A DNA stretch of 64,000 nt from Longimicrobiales bacterium (GTDB lineage: Bacteria; Gemmatimonadota; Gemmatimonadetes; Longimicrobiales; Gaopeijiaceae). Position 1 is the first letter of the stretch, and each line of letters begins with the position of its first letter. Below the pieces are notes generated by a model. That model ran no database searches, was not told the origin of the DNA, and worked only from the letters and a program-made list of their open reading frames with translations. Below are positions 1 through 8,148 of this stretch, piece after piece. Where the stretch lies: the NCBI GenBank assembly GCA_951828585.1, contig OX639991.1, forward strand, positions 4,136,001 to 4,200,000, given 5' to 3'. The position numbers and the translations under genes are program-made.

Positions 1-1122
1 CATGGCCACAATGACCGCTTCCACCGCAACCGCCGTGTCTCGCTCATAGAGCCGGGTCACAAGTTCGGCGCTGCCGAAGCCGAACCCCACTCCGAGAATC
101 CCCCCCAGGAAACAGAGCACCAGCGCTTCAATCAGGAACTGGACGAGGATCGCCTTGCGGGTGGCGCCCAGCGCCTTGCGGACCCCGATCTCGCGGGTCC
201 GTTCGGTGACGCTGACCAGCATGATGTTCATGATGCCGATGCCGCCCACCAGCAGACTCACGCCGGCGATGCCCACCAACAGCATGGTAAAGGTCTCGGC
301 GGTCTCGCCCAGGGTCTCAAGAAAGTCGGAGGCCTGCTGGATCCTGAAGTCGGCGTCCTCGGTGGCCCGAATGCGGTGTTCGCGCCGGATGATCCGGTCG
401 ATTTCGCCCCAGGCCGGTTCCAGCTCCTCCGGCGAAGGCGCGGCAACGTACACGGCGCGAAGCCAGTCGCGGTTGCCCATCACTCGGTACAGGGCCGTCG
501 AGAGCGGAATGTAGACCTGCTCGTCCGGATTCTCCCACCCCATGCTGCCCTTTTCTTCGAGCACGCCGATCACCTCGAAGCGGATACCGCGAATCTGGAT
601 TTCGCGACCGACGAGAAGCGCGGCCGGGGTGCTCAGTGCTTCCGGAATCGAATAGCCCAGCACGGCGACCCGCCGACGGCCCTGGAGTTCTCCTTCGTTG
701 AAGACGCGGCCGTGCTCAAGGTGCCGCTCGTGCATGTCGAAGAAGGAGGGCCAGGTCCCGACCACCTGATTGGAGGAATTCCACCTCAGGTACGAAATCT
801 GCAGACGGGTCTCGGCCTCCGGGGCGATGTCGTACATGGCCCCCATCTGGTCGCGAAGAGCCAGCGCATCGCTCTCTTCCAGGCGTGTACTTCCACCACG
901 CACACCGCCCCACATGTTCTGCCCGGGACGTATGGTGAGAACGTTGGTCCCCATACGCTCGATCTGCGCCTGCACCGCCCGCTGTGCGCCCTCGCCCAGG
1001 GCGACCATCGTGATAACGGCACCCGTGCCGATCACGATGCCCAGCGTGGTGAGGCCGGAGCGCAGCAAGTTGGCCCGAATCGACGCCAGCGCGACGTTGA
1101 TGGTTTCTCTGAAGATGAACAT
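1..1122 (-). CDS. MacB-type ABC transporter permease (3' end outside window)
   Basis: Inner-membrane permease of a MacAB/LolCDE-like exporter. Reading from 1122, 374 codons are open and the gene runs off the window start. Family members are about 400 residues, so only a short C-terminal piece is missing. A first membrane segment lies at about residues 24-46 (after the motif LLRSGLTTLGIVIG), followed by a large periplasmic MacB-core domain. The C-terminal FtsX domain has clustered membrane helices and the family motif TREIGVRKALGA. It is last in an operon with the membrane-fusion protein (57 bp upstream), the ABC ATPase and TolC, so it most likely exports a substrate or performs mechanotransmission through a tripartite channel. 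The substrate cannot be read from sequence. Confidence 0.93.
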   Translation of the reverse strand, partial: MFIFRETINVALASIRANLLRSGLTTLGIVIGTGAVITMVALGEGAQRAVQAQIERMGTNVLTIRPGQNMWGGVRGGSTRLEESDALALRDQMGAMYDIAPEAETRLQISYLRWNSSNQVVGTWPSFFDMHERHLEHGRVFNEGELQGRRRVAVLGYSIPEALSTPAALLVGREIQIRGIRFEVIGVLEEKGSMGWENPDEQVYIPLSTALYRVMGNRDWLRAVYVAAPSPEELEPAWGEIDRIIRREHRIRATEDADFRIQQASDFLETLGETAETFTMLLVGIAGVSLLVGGIGIMNIMLVSVTERTREIGVRKALGATRKAILVQFLIEALVLCFLGGILGVGFGFGSAELVTRLYERDTAVAVEAVIVAM

Positions 1123-1179
1123 GGAGGAAACCCCTTCTGGCTATGTTGTCAGGTGCGAACGAAGCGGACGTTCATGGGA

Positions 1180-2925
1180 TCAGAAGGGCCGCATGCGTTG
1201 CCGCATCCGCTCCATCTGGGCCTGCTGCCGGGCCTGCAACTGGGCGGCTCCGATGAGGGCCAGCTGTTCGCCCGTCTGCAGTCCCGCGAGGACTTCGACG
1301 TAGTCCCAGTCGCTCAAACCGATAACCACCGGACGCGGCTCGATGTTGCCGGCATCGTCGATCACGAAGACGACGGCAGGCCGGTAGGGCAGGTCGTTGC
1401 CTCCGCCCATGGCAGCCATCATCCCGCCACCGAAGCCACCGCCAAAACCACCTGCACCGCGACCGGCCCCGGCACCCTGCCCTCCCATGCCGGCAGGCCG
1501 GTCTCCGCCCGCGGCAGCGCCCGCCTGTGCTCCGCCGCCGTCCGCTCCGGCATTCATTCGCCCCGCACCACCGCCGGCGCCACCGGAGCGACCCCCCGAC
1601 TGCCCCTGCATCTGACTCCACAGCGCGCGAACGGAATCCTGGGAGATCTCACCGGACATCATCTTTTCCCGTATCTCGTCCATCGACGGCATGCCATTCG
1701 ATTGCGCGGACTCCGTCTCCGCGGCATCGGCCCCTGCTTCTCCGGATTCCGCCTCTCCGTCGTCCGTCGCCGAACCCTGCGCTCCACCACCCGCCCCACC
1801 CCCAGCACCACCGCGACCGCCCGGGAATCCACCCGCGGCCATCCTCCCGCCTCCCGAGTTGGCGCTTTCCAGCTCGGCAAAGCGGGCGGCGGCCTGCCCC
1901 ATCAGGGGCCCGAACGCCCGGAAGTCGACCGACACCGCTTCCGGATCCATGCCCAGCACCTCGGCCGCGGCCGCTACCTCCTGGGGCTGCACGATCGCGT
2001 TGTTGGGCACGGCGAGCGTCTCTGCCCGCTCGTCCACGAGCACCTCGACCTCGGCGTTCATGCCCGGCTTCAGAAACCCCGACCTGTTGTCCAGCAACAC
2101 GATCACCGGGAACATGGTAACGTTCTGCGTCGCGACCGCCTGCGGCTCGATCTTCTCGATGTATCCCTGGAAATCACGATCCGGGAACGCCTCCACGCTC
2201 ACGGTGGCCGGCAGTCCCGCCTCGAGCTTGCCCACGTCGGTCTCGTCGACCAGGGTGCGCACGCGCATGTTGTCAAGGTTGGCCATGATGAAGAGCGTGG
2301 TGCCGCCCGAAACGTTCTGCGTGGCCGACTGGATCACCTGGCCGTATTCGACCTGCTTTTCCAGGATCGTGCCCGCCATGGGCGCCGTGATCGTCACGTC
2401 CGCGCGTTTGAGCGCCGCCAGCTCGCGGTTGGTCGTGGCACGAACCAGAGAGGCCTGGGCGTTGGCATACTCGAGCTCCCGCGATTCGTTTTCCTGCTGG
2501 GAGATCACCTCCGCGGCGAGGAGTTCCTTGCTGCGTTCCAGCTGTTCCTCGGCGAGGTCCATCCGTACCTTAGCCACGCCGTGGTCGGCGACCGCCTGAT
2601 CCCACGCGTTCTCCACGTCACGGGGATCGACCTTGGCCAGCGTGTCGCCGAGCTCGACCTCGTCGCCCGAGTCCACGAAGAGCTCCAGGATCTCGCCGGA
2701 GGCCTTGGACTTGACCTCGACCTTCAGGACCGGCTCCAGTTGCCCGCTGGCTTCCGCGGTGATCCGCATGCTGCGGAGTTCCGCCGGAGTCGACTGAATG
2801 GAGATGCCTTCGGTTTCTTCCGCCGTCTCGCAGGCCATGGTGCCGAGCAGGACCAAAACCGCCCCGGCCCGGGCAGCCGCCGGTAGTCTTCGGCCAAGGG
2901 CCGTGTCTCGCTTCAGATTGCGCAT
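1180..2925 (-). CDS. Periplasmic adaptor (HlyD/MacA-like membrane fusion protein) with long Gly/Ala-rich insert
   Basis: Adaptor linking an inner-membrane ABC pump to TolC. The N-terminus is a signal sequence ending in LLGTMAC, possibly a lipoprotein signal although Leu at -3 is missing. The biotinyl/barrel-sandwich halves and a short coiled coil occupy about residues 50-330. At 581 residues it is much longer than MacA (about 370-400). The extra length is a low-complexity Gly/Ala/Met-rich stretch at about residues 345-505, in which a short helical motif (MDEIREKMMSGEISQDSV) is embedded. The usual membrane-proximal domain follows and the protein ends RMRQRMRPF. The start overlaps the ATPase stop by one base (TGATG), so translation is probably coupled. 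Confidence 0.92.
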   Translation of the reverse strand: MRNLKRDTALGRRLPAAARAGAVLVLLGTMACETAEETEGISIQSTPAELRSMRITAEASGQLEPVLKVEVKSKASGEILELFVDSGDEVELGDTLAKVDPRDVENAWDQAVADHGVAKVRMDLAEEQLERSKELLAAEVISQQENESRELEYANAQASLVRATTNRELAALKRADVTITAPMAGTILEKQVEYGQVIQSATQNVSGGTTLFIMANLDNMRVRTLVDETDVGKLEAGLPATVSVEAFPDRDFQGYIEKIEPQAVATQNVTMFPVIVLLDNRSGFLKPGMNAEVEVLVDERAETLAVPNNAIVQPQEVAAAAEVLGMDPEAVSVDFRAFGPLMGQAAARFAELESANSGGGRMAAGGFPGGRGGAGGGAGGGAQGSATDDGEAESGEAGADAAETESAQSNGMPSMDEIREKMMSGEISQDSVRALWSQMQGQSGGRSGGAGGGAGRMNAGADGGGAQAGAAAGGDRPAGMGGQGAGAGRGAGGFGGGFGGGMMAAMGGGNDLPYRPAVVFVIDDAGNIEPRPVVIGLSDWDYVEVLAGLQTGEQLALIGAAQLQARQQAQMERMRQRMRPF

Positions 2926-3653
2926 CAGATTTCCATCCCTTCGTTCATGAAGTCGCGCTCCACTAGCCCATCCTTGAGATGGACCTGGCGGAACGCCGCG
3001 GACGCGATGTCCGATTCGTGTGTTACCAACAGTATCGTTTGGCCGGCGTTGTTGAGCGCGGCCAGGGTTTCCACGATCTCGGCCGAGGTCTGCGAGTCCA
3101 GGTTCCCCGTGGGCTCGTCGGCGAGGAGCAGCGCCGGATCGTTGACCAGCGCCCGCGCGATCGCCACCCTCTGCCGCTGCCCCCCCGACAGCTCCGGCGG
3201 CTTGTGATGCATCCGATCCCCCAGACCGACCCGCACCAGCTTCTCTTCGGCGCGCTTCTTGCGATCCTTTGCCCGCATGCCCGCGTAGATGAGCGGCAGC
3301 TCGACGTTGTGGAGCGCCGACGCCCGCGGAAGCAGGTTGAAGGTCTGGAAGACGAACCCGATGTCGCGGTTCCGCACCCGGGCCAGCTGATTGTCCGAGA
3401 GCTCGGAGACCTCGCGGTCGTTGAGCCAGTAGCTTCCGGCCGTGGGCGTGTCCAGACAGCCGATCAGGTTCATGAAGGTGGACTTGCCGCTCCCGGAGGG
3501 ACCCATGATCGCGACGAATTCGCCGCGGTGCACCGTCATGTCCACGCCCCGCACGGCGCGCACGGTCTCGGCGCCCAAGACGTAGTATTTTCGGAGGTTC
3601 TCAGTGCGGATGATGGCGCCGTTGCGCACCGAGCCGTTCGTTGGGGGCGTCAT
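2925..3653 (-). CDS. ABC transporter ATP-binding protein, MacB/LolD type
   Basis: 242-residue ATPase of the same exporter. Walker A is GPSGSGKST (about residue 51), the Q-loop lies in [12 protein letters not shown], the signature is [15 protein letters not shown], Walker B is [12 protein letters not shown] and the H-loop is LLVTHE. The protein is free-standing, not fused to the permease as in E. coli MacB. It is separated from tolC only by the intergenic repeat at 3690-3931, whose internal open frame runs a few bases into this gene. The export role is well supported by family and neighbours; the substrate is unknown. Confidence 0.96.
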   Translation of the reverse strand: MTPPTNGSVRNGAIIRTENLRKYYVLGAETVRAVRGVDMTVHRGEFVAIMGPSGSGKSTFMNLIGCLDTPTAGSYWLNDREVSELSDNQLARVRNRDIGFVFQTFNLLPRASALHNVELPLIYAGMRAKDRKKRAEEKLVRVGLGDRMHHKPPELSGGQRQRVAIARALVNDPALLLADEPTGNLDSQTSAEIVETLAALNNAGQTILLVTHESDIASAAFRQVHLKDGLVERDFMNEGMEI

Positions 3654-3689
3654 GGCGCCCCTCCCATTCCCGCGTTCCTCATCTGGCAG

Positions 3690-3931
3690 TCCGTGGATAA
3701 AGCCGGCCGAGCACCGAGAGCGGTGAGGCGCCGGGCTGGCAAGGAGCGACGTGAGGTGAATAGCAGAGCAATTCGCCCGAGGAGCGACGCAGAGCGCCGC
3801 CGTGGAGTCGCAGAATGTATGCTATACATGACATATTGTAATGTTGTCTTTACGTCGTGAACAGGCGAAGCGAAGCGTCCAGCGCGGATGCATCGCCGCT
3901 CGAATGCCGGGGGGATTTTGTCCATGGGCTG
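3690..3931 (-). repeat. 242-bp intergenic repeat, copy A
   Basis: This stretch is about 90% identical by eye, and equal in length, to 47395-47636 (reverse orientation). Read on the minus strand it starts with CAGCCCATGGACAAAATCC, on the base after the TolC stop codon, and ends with the complement of TCCGTGGATAAAGCC shortly before the ABC ATPase gene. The two ends are imperfect inverted repeats (CCGTGGAC-AAA type). The middle holds an AT-rich segment with TTACAA and TATAGCATACAT that could act as a promoter. An open frame on the minus strand starting with ATGGACAAAATC spans the entire element without a stop. It resembles a MITE or another non-autonomous intergenic repeat; no transposase of matching ends is seen here. 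Confidence 0.85.
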
Positions 3932-5236
3932 CTAAAGTTCCCTTCCGACGATTGATTCGAGTTCGGCCTTGGCGAGCGCGTAGTCGTACCGGGCCGCCAC
4001 CAGATTGGCGTCGGCCTGGTCCAGCGCCACCTGGCTGGCGAGGAAATCGAGGATGGTACCACCGCCGGCTTCATAGCGCACCCGGTTGATTCTCAGGTCC
4101 TCCACAGCAACGTCGAAGGCCTCCTGCGCGATGGCGATCGCCTGTTCCTGGGTCTCGATGGTTCGGAGCGCGGCGTCCACTTCCTGCCGCACACCCCGAC
4201 GGGAGTCCTCTTCGGTCAGGCGGGCCACGCGCCGGCTCTCCGTCGCTTGGCTGAGGCTCTGTTCGCGGCCGAAACCGTCGAAGAGCGTGTAGCTGCCCGA
4301 TACCCGGAAACTCCAGCTGGTGTTGCCACCCGTGAACGACCGGTCCTGGTTCGCCCAGGAATAGTTGGATGTTGCCGAAAGAGACGGAAGGTACGAACTC
4401 CTGGCACTCCCCAGAGAGGACCTGGCCACGGAGGCCGCCGCCTCGGCGGCGCGGACGGCGGGCGATACCGACACGGCAAGAGCGATGATCTCCGACTCGG
4501 ACAGCGCAAGGGGCGCCGGGGACAGGTCGCCCATGTCGGCCGGAGCGACGGGACCGTCCATGCCTACCTGCCGGCCCAATGCAAAGTGCGCCGCCCGCAG
4601 CTGGTTCTCCGCCTGCAGGAGTGACTGGCGTGCATTCGCCAGCTCGAGGCGTGCACGCAGAGTATCCGAACGTGTGGCGGCAAGCCCGCTCAAGCGGGCC
4701 CTGGTGATTTCCAGACTCTCTTCCGCGCGTTGTCGGCTGGCTTCCGCCACCCTCACCAGGTCACGCTGGCGCAACGCGTTCATGTAGAGGGTGGTGGTCT
4801 GCAGCACGATAGCATAACGCTGGCTCTGCAGGCGCGCCTCCGCTTCCCGGCGGGCCGAAGCCGTACGGTCCAGCTCGTGGTACTTGCGGCCGCCCTGGAA
4901 GAACTGGTAGTTCGCGCTCATGCCCGCGCTGTACGAATCGCTGCTGCCCTCGACGATGCGCTGAGTATTCTGATCGAAGCGGCTCGAACTGTTCACCGAG
5001 GCGCCCGAACTCATGCTGACGGTGGGCAGAAATGACCCCAGAGCGCGGCGGCGACCGCTGCCGGCGTTGATCACGCTCGCCTGGGTCTGGGCCAGCTGGG
5101 GACTGTGGATCTGGGCCAGCTCGATCGAGCGCTGGAGCGACACCGTCTGCATGCCTTCCTGCGCGGCGGCTCCAGTGTCCAGAGCGGGCGCCAAGAGCAC
5201 CATGGCACACGCCATCCAAATCGACTTCTGTCTCAT
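3932..5236 (-). CDS. TolC-family outer membrane efflux protein
   Basis: Outer-membrane channel of the tripartite system. The start at 5236 (MRQKSIWMACAMVLL) is preferred over the longer frame from 5266: it gives a clean signal peptide ending near GAAAQ, lies one base after the stop of the upstream gene, and has GGGAGAG as ribosome binding site. The mature protein (about 410 residues) has two OEP repeats with long amphipathic helices (for example LDRTASARREAEARLQSQ) and ends LAKAELESIVGREL. It lies between the Spy-like gene and the ABC ATPase in one transcription unit, with the intergenic repeat starting directly after its stop codon. Confidence 0.93.
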   Translation of the reverse strand: MRQKSIWMACAMVLLAPALDTGAAAQEGMQTVSLQRSIELAQIHSPQLAQTQASVINAGSGRRRALGSFLPTVSMSSGASVNSSSRFDQNTQRIVEGSSDSYSAGMSANYQFFQGGRKYHELDRTASARREAEARLQSQRYAIVLQTTTLYMNALRQRDLVRVAEASRQRAEESLEITRARLSGLAATRSDTLRARLELANARQSLLQAENQLRAAHFALGRQVGMDGPVAPADMGDLSPAPLALSESEIIALAVSVSPAVRAAEAAASVARSSLGSARSSYLPSLSATSNYSWANQDRSFTGGNTSWSFRVSGSYTLFDGFGREQSLSQATESRRVARLTEEDSRRGVRQEVDAALRTIETQEQAIAIAQEAFDVAVEDLRINRVRYEAGGGTILDFLASQVALDQADANLVAARYDYALAKAELESIVGREL

Positions 5237-5237
5237 G

Positions 5238-5750
5238 TTATCGTTCTCTCCCATCATCCGGACCACCTCTGTCGCGCCCGTCTCCAGACCCGTCGCGATC
5301 GCGATCCCCGTTTCCGTATCTCACGGCCAACAGCGAGTCGTAGAGGACGCGATGTTCGGGCGCCAGGATGGATTTGATCGAGTCCCGTGTCTGGCGGAAG
5401 AGCTCCCGCTGCCTCGGCCGGTACGTCTGCTGGTACTCGTCGTTCAACTCCTGCACGCGGACCCGCATGGGCTCGAATTCGCCATACAGCGCCCGCATGC
5501 GGACCATGAAGTGTTGAATGATCTCCTCGACTTCGGTGCGTTTGCCGGGCTCCAGCCCCAATTCGTCGATCACCATGCGGCGTTCGCTCCGGTCGCGCCT
5601 GGGCTCGGCCTCTCCCTCATCCGACTGATCGGAGACGACCTGGCTCCTCTGCCACGCCACGCCCCCGAAAAAGCCGGCGGCCAGGGTGACGACAAGGAGC
5701 GCGATCGAAAGAACGCTGGCTTTTCTTGCACCCGCCATATTACGGAACAT
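5238..5750 (-). CDS. Membrane-anchored Spy/CpxP/ZraP-like periplasmic protein
   Basis: 170 residues: one membrane segment at about residues 13-33 (VLSIALLVVTLAAGFFGG), then a charged, helical periplasmic region (GLEPGKRTEVEEIIQHF, LNDEYQQTYRPRQRELF) and an Asp/Arg/Gly-rich tail. Size and layout resemble heavy-metal-sensor or CpxP-type proteins, which buffer envelope stress signals, but no exact family motif is visible. It overlaps the anti-sigma-like gene by 11 bp and is followed by tolC after one base. This suggests that it helps sense the stress that the sigma factor answers. The function is inference. Confidence 0.7.
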   Translation of the reverse strand: MFRNMAGARKASVLSIALLVVTLAAGFFGGVAWQRSQVVSDQSDEGEAEPRRDRSERRMVIDELGLEPGKRTEVEEIIQHFMVRMRALYGEFEPMRVRVQELNDEYQQTYRPRQRELFRQTRDSIKSILAPEHRVLYDSLLAVRYGNGDRDRDGSGDGRDRGGPDDGRER

Positions 5751-6192
5751 TCCCTTCCACCAGGGCCATGAAGGCCACCGGGTTCGCAGGGACCTGGCCG
5801 CCCACTACCCCCTGCAGGGCCCCGTCTTCGATTTCGGCTGCGAGCACATCCTCCAGAACCAGGGGCGGCGCGGCATCGGCCGCGTAACGCACCTCGCTGC
5901 CGACCAGGAAGGCAGCAACAACAGCCGCCGCGGCGGCCACCGGGATCAGACTTCGGGACCAGCCGGAGAGCACCGCGGCCACCGACTCGCGGGCGAGCCT
6001 GCGCCGCCTTGCCAGCTCGAAGGCCGTGCGCTCCATGACCGTGGCGTGGAACCGCTCCCAATAGCCTGGCAACCGGTACCCCGGGTCCACGATCTCCAGC
6101 GAGGCGCGCACCTCGCGCGTGCGACTCGCGTTCGTGTCGCCAACCGGGGGGGAGCCCCGGCCCGCCTTCCGATCTCTGTCTTTCGTGTTCAT
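5740..6192 (-). CDS. Putative anti-sigma factor, single-pass membrane protein
   Basis: 150 residues with a charged N-terminal cytoplasmic part (about 80 residues), one Ala/Val-rich membrane helix at about residues 82-98 and a short periplasmic tail. No zinc-binding HxxxCxxC motif is present (the protein has no Cys), so it is not a classical ZAS-type anti-sigma factor. The call rests mainly on position: its ATG follows the sigma-factor stop after one base, and this gene order is the usual sigma/anti-sigma arrangement. It could instead be an unrelated membrane anchor. Confidence 0.55.
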   Translation of the reverse strand: MNTKDRDRKAGRGSPPVGDTNASRTREVRASLEIVDPGYRLPGYWERFHATVMERTAFELARRRRLARESVAAVLSGWSRSLIPVAAAAAVVAAFLVGSEVRYAADAAPPLVLEDVLAAEIEDGALQGVVGGQVPANPVAFMALVEGNVP

Positions 6193-6193
6193 C

Positions 6194-6751
6194 TCAGAGG
6201 CCCTTTCCGTAGTCTTTCCACTCGGACAACTGAACTCGTAACGCCTTGCGCGCGAAGTGCAGGTGGGACCTGACGGTGCCGGAGGGCATGCCGAGCCTTT
6301 CGGCGATCTCGGCGTGCTTCCACCCCTCCAGGTCGTGAAGGAGAACGATCTCCCGCTGCACCTCGCTCAATGTACTCAAAGCCTCCGTAAGCCTGCCCCG
6401 CAGGGCTGATATGTCGGCGGCGCGCTCCGGACTGGGGCCGGAAGAGCTCGCGCTCGCCGGTATCTCGTCCCCTCTCCGCAGGCTCTCCCTGCGTATGAGG
6501 TTGCGAGAGCGGTTCCGCACGATCGCCAGAAGCCAGCCGGCGAACCGGGCCGGGTTCCGGCACTCGTCGAGCCGCTCCAGAGCGACCATGAAGGACTCCT
6601 GGGCCGCGTCCTCGGCGTCCTGATGTCGGCCGATGACGGACAGCGCCACGGAGTAGGCCGGCCGCTGGTACCGCAAGACCAGCTCTCCGAAAGACTCCCC
6701 GTCGCCGGCGCGCGCCTGGCTCACCAACTCGGCGTCCGAGTGATCCTTCAT
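6194..6751 (-). CDS. ECF RNA polymerase sigma factor (RpoE-like)
   Basis: 185-residue sigma-70 family ECF factor. Region 2 contains IGRHQDAEDAAQESFMVAL and region 4 contains EVQREIVLLHDLEGWKHAEI followed by the helix-turn-helix LGMPSGTVRSHLHFARKALR. The start at 6751 (MKDHSDAELV) is chosen over a frame reaching 6946 because the extra 65 residues are Pro/Arg-rich and unlike the family. A weak AGGTG lies 14 bases upstream. It heads the minus-strand efflux operon (anti-sigma-like, Spy-like, TolC, ATPase, adaptor, permease), so it probably drives its own operon in response to envelope stress. Confidence 0.92.
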   Translation of the reverse strand: MKDHSDAELVSQARAGDGESFGELVLRYQRPAYSVALSVIGRHQDAEDAAQESFMVALERLDECRNPARFAGWLLAIVRNRSRNLIRRESLRRGDEIPASASSSGPSPERAADISALRGRLTEALSTLSEVQREIVLLHDLEGWKHAEIAERLGMPSGTVRSHLHFARKALRVQLSEWKDYGKGL

Positions 6752-6860
6752 TACTTGGAACAAGACACCTGTAGCACGTTTCCCGTTGAGCACTTCCGGG
6801 GCTGCCACAAGGTGGACAAGAGCCAGGGACCTGGTGTTAGCGCCGCCACGCGGGGGCTGT

Positions 6861-7448
6861 TCAACGGTATCGGCGCCGGAAACGCCCGCGTCCCCGAGGC
6901 TTCCCGGCCGAAGAGGCGGACGCCCGCACTGCGTCAGGGTTGTCAATCGCCTTCGTCACCAATTCCCTGAGCGCGCTTTCGTCCACATCGTCGAGGGCCG
7001 ACGCTACCAGATAGTGGGTACCCTCGGGATTCGGGTGGTCACCGGGTGCTTCCAACCCGACGCTGAGCAGCCGGGCCCCCGGTGTGTTTCCGGCTCCTAC
7101 CGTGGACGACCCCTTGACCAATACGTTCCATACCTCGTTCCCGACCTCGACCTCGCGGGAGGGGATCTCTGCAACCGCACCATCGGTAAGTTCGCGGGCG
7201 GGCGCCGGAACACGGCCTCCCGGAGGGGTTGGCCTTCGCCGACGCACCGGAGTACGTGGCGCGGGTCCGGGGTTGTACCTCCGACTGCGCTGCATGGCTT
7301 CCCGCACCGACGCCGGGCGCTCGGACGCCGGCGGGGACGCGCCCGCGGCGTGTTCGTCGTCCGCTTCGGCCTGCCCCTCGTCCGACCGGGTCGGCGGAGG
7401 CTCCGGTTGCCGCCGGTCGGCAGCGCCGTCGTTCACGTGCTCTTCCAT
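6861..7448 (-). CDS. Hypothetical protein, disordered N-terminus with conserved-looking C-terminal domain
   Basis: 195 residues, no recognised family. The first 80 residues are charged and Pro/Arg-rich (probably disordered). The second half looks folded (EVEVGNEVWNVLVKGSSTV, then LLSVGLEAPGDH, HYLVASALDDVDESALRELV) and the protein ends in a basic tail. It overlaps the HNH gene by 16 bp and is read in the same direction, which supports a real gene co-transcribed with the nuclease. It may act with the HNH protein, but that is only positional inference. Confidence 0.6.
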   Translation of the reverse strand: MEEHVNDGAADRRQPEPPPTRSDEGQAEADDEHAAGASPPASERPASVREAMQRSRRYNPGPAPRTPVRRRRPTPPGGRVPAPARELTDGAVAEIPSREVEVGNEVWNVLVKGSSTVGAGNTPGARLLSVGLEAPGDHPNPEGTHYLVASALDDVDESALRELVTKAIDNPDAVRASASSAGKPRGRGRFRRRYR

Positions 7449-8044
7449 CCGGTCGTGGAGCTGCCACCCGTCCCCACCGGCACTACATCTTCACCGAAGA
7501 ACATGCGGATGTACTTGGCCTGGATGGGTGTCACCCTTCTGACGGCCCAGACCAACTCGACGTGGTTCGGCTCGACGGGACGTGCCAGCAAACGCAAGCC
7601 GGCCTCCTGGGGCAAACGGTTCCCCTTGCGGTGATTGCAGGTGGAGCACGCGGTGACGACATTCTGCCAGGTGTTGTCTCCGCCCCGCGAGATCGGGAGG
7701 ATGTGGTCGCGCGTGAGGAACTCGCGGTTCTTCAGCTGCCGCTTGTGGCGCCGACAGTACTGGCAGGCGTAACCGTCACGAGCGAAAAGGAAGGTGTTCG
7801 TGACCTGCCTCCGGAAGCGGCGCGGGACGTGCACGTAACGCACCAGCCGGATGACCACCGGGCAGGGGTGGTGCACCCGGACGGAGCGGAAGGCCCGGTG
7901 CGCATCCTCTTCGAGCACCTCGGCCTTGCGGTCCAGCACAAGGCGGATCGCCCTTCGGGAAGGGACGATCATCAACGGCTCGTATGACGCGTTCAACGCC
8001 AGACAGCTCACGCCTGCCTCCTCAATGAAGAACCAAAGCCTCAA
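7433..8044 (-). CDS. HNH endonuclease domain protein
   Basis: 203 residues of the bacterial HNH family that begins with LALNASYEPL. The zinc-binding and catalytic motifs are complete: CQYC, then RDHILPISRGGDNTWQN and CSTCNHRKGN. This is the common chromosomal HNH lineage of unknown cellular role, not a recognisable restriction or homing enzyme. It lies directly upstream of the hypothetical gene it overlaps. Confidence 0.9.
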   Translation of the reverse strand: MRLWFFIEEAGVSCLALNASYEPLMIVPSRRAIRLVLDRKAEVLEEDAHRAFRSVRVHHPCPVVIRLVRYVHVPRRFRRQVTNTFLFARDGYACQYCRRHKRQLKNREFLTRDHILPISRGGDNTWQNVVTACSTCNHRKGNRLPQEAGLRLLARPVEPNHVELVWAVRRVTPIQAKYIRMFFGEDVVPVGTGGSSTTGWKST

Positions 8045-8148
8045 CGCTCGCGGGACCTACCATAACGAGAATAACGCCAAGCAGGGCGCGGTGAAATTGC
8101 CGCGGGCGGCAAGAGCGGCGGAGACGCAGCATTGGCAAGGCGCCGCAG

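Noticed and set aside
376-2886. Long + strand open frame opposite the permease and adaptor genes
   Set aside because: Shadow of well-identified minus-strand genes; composition is His/Arg/Gly-rich with no domain.
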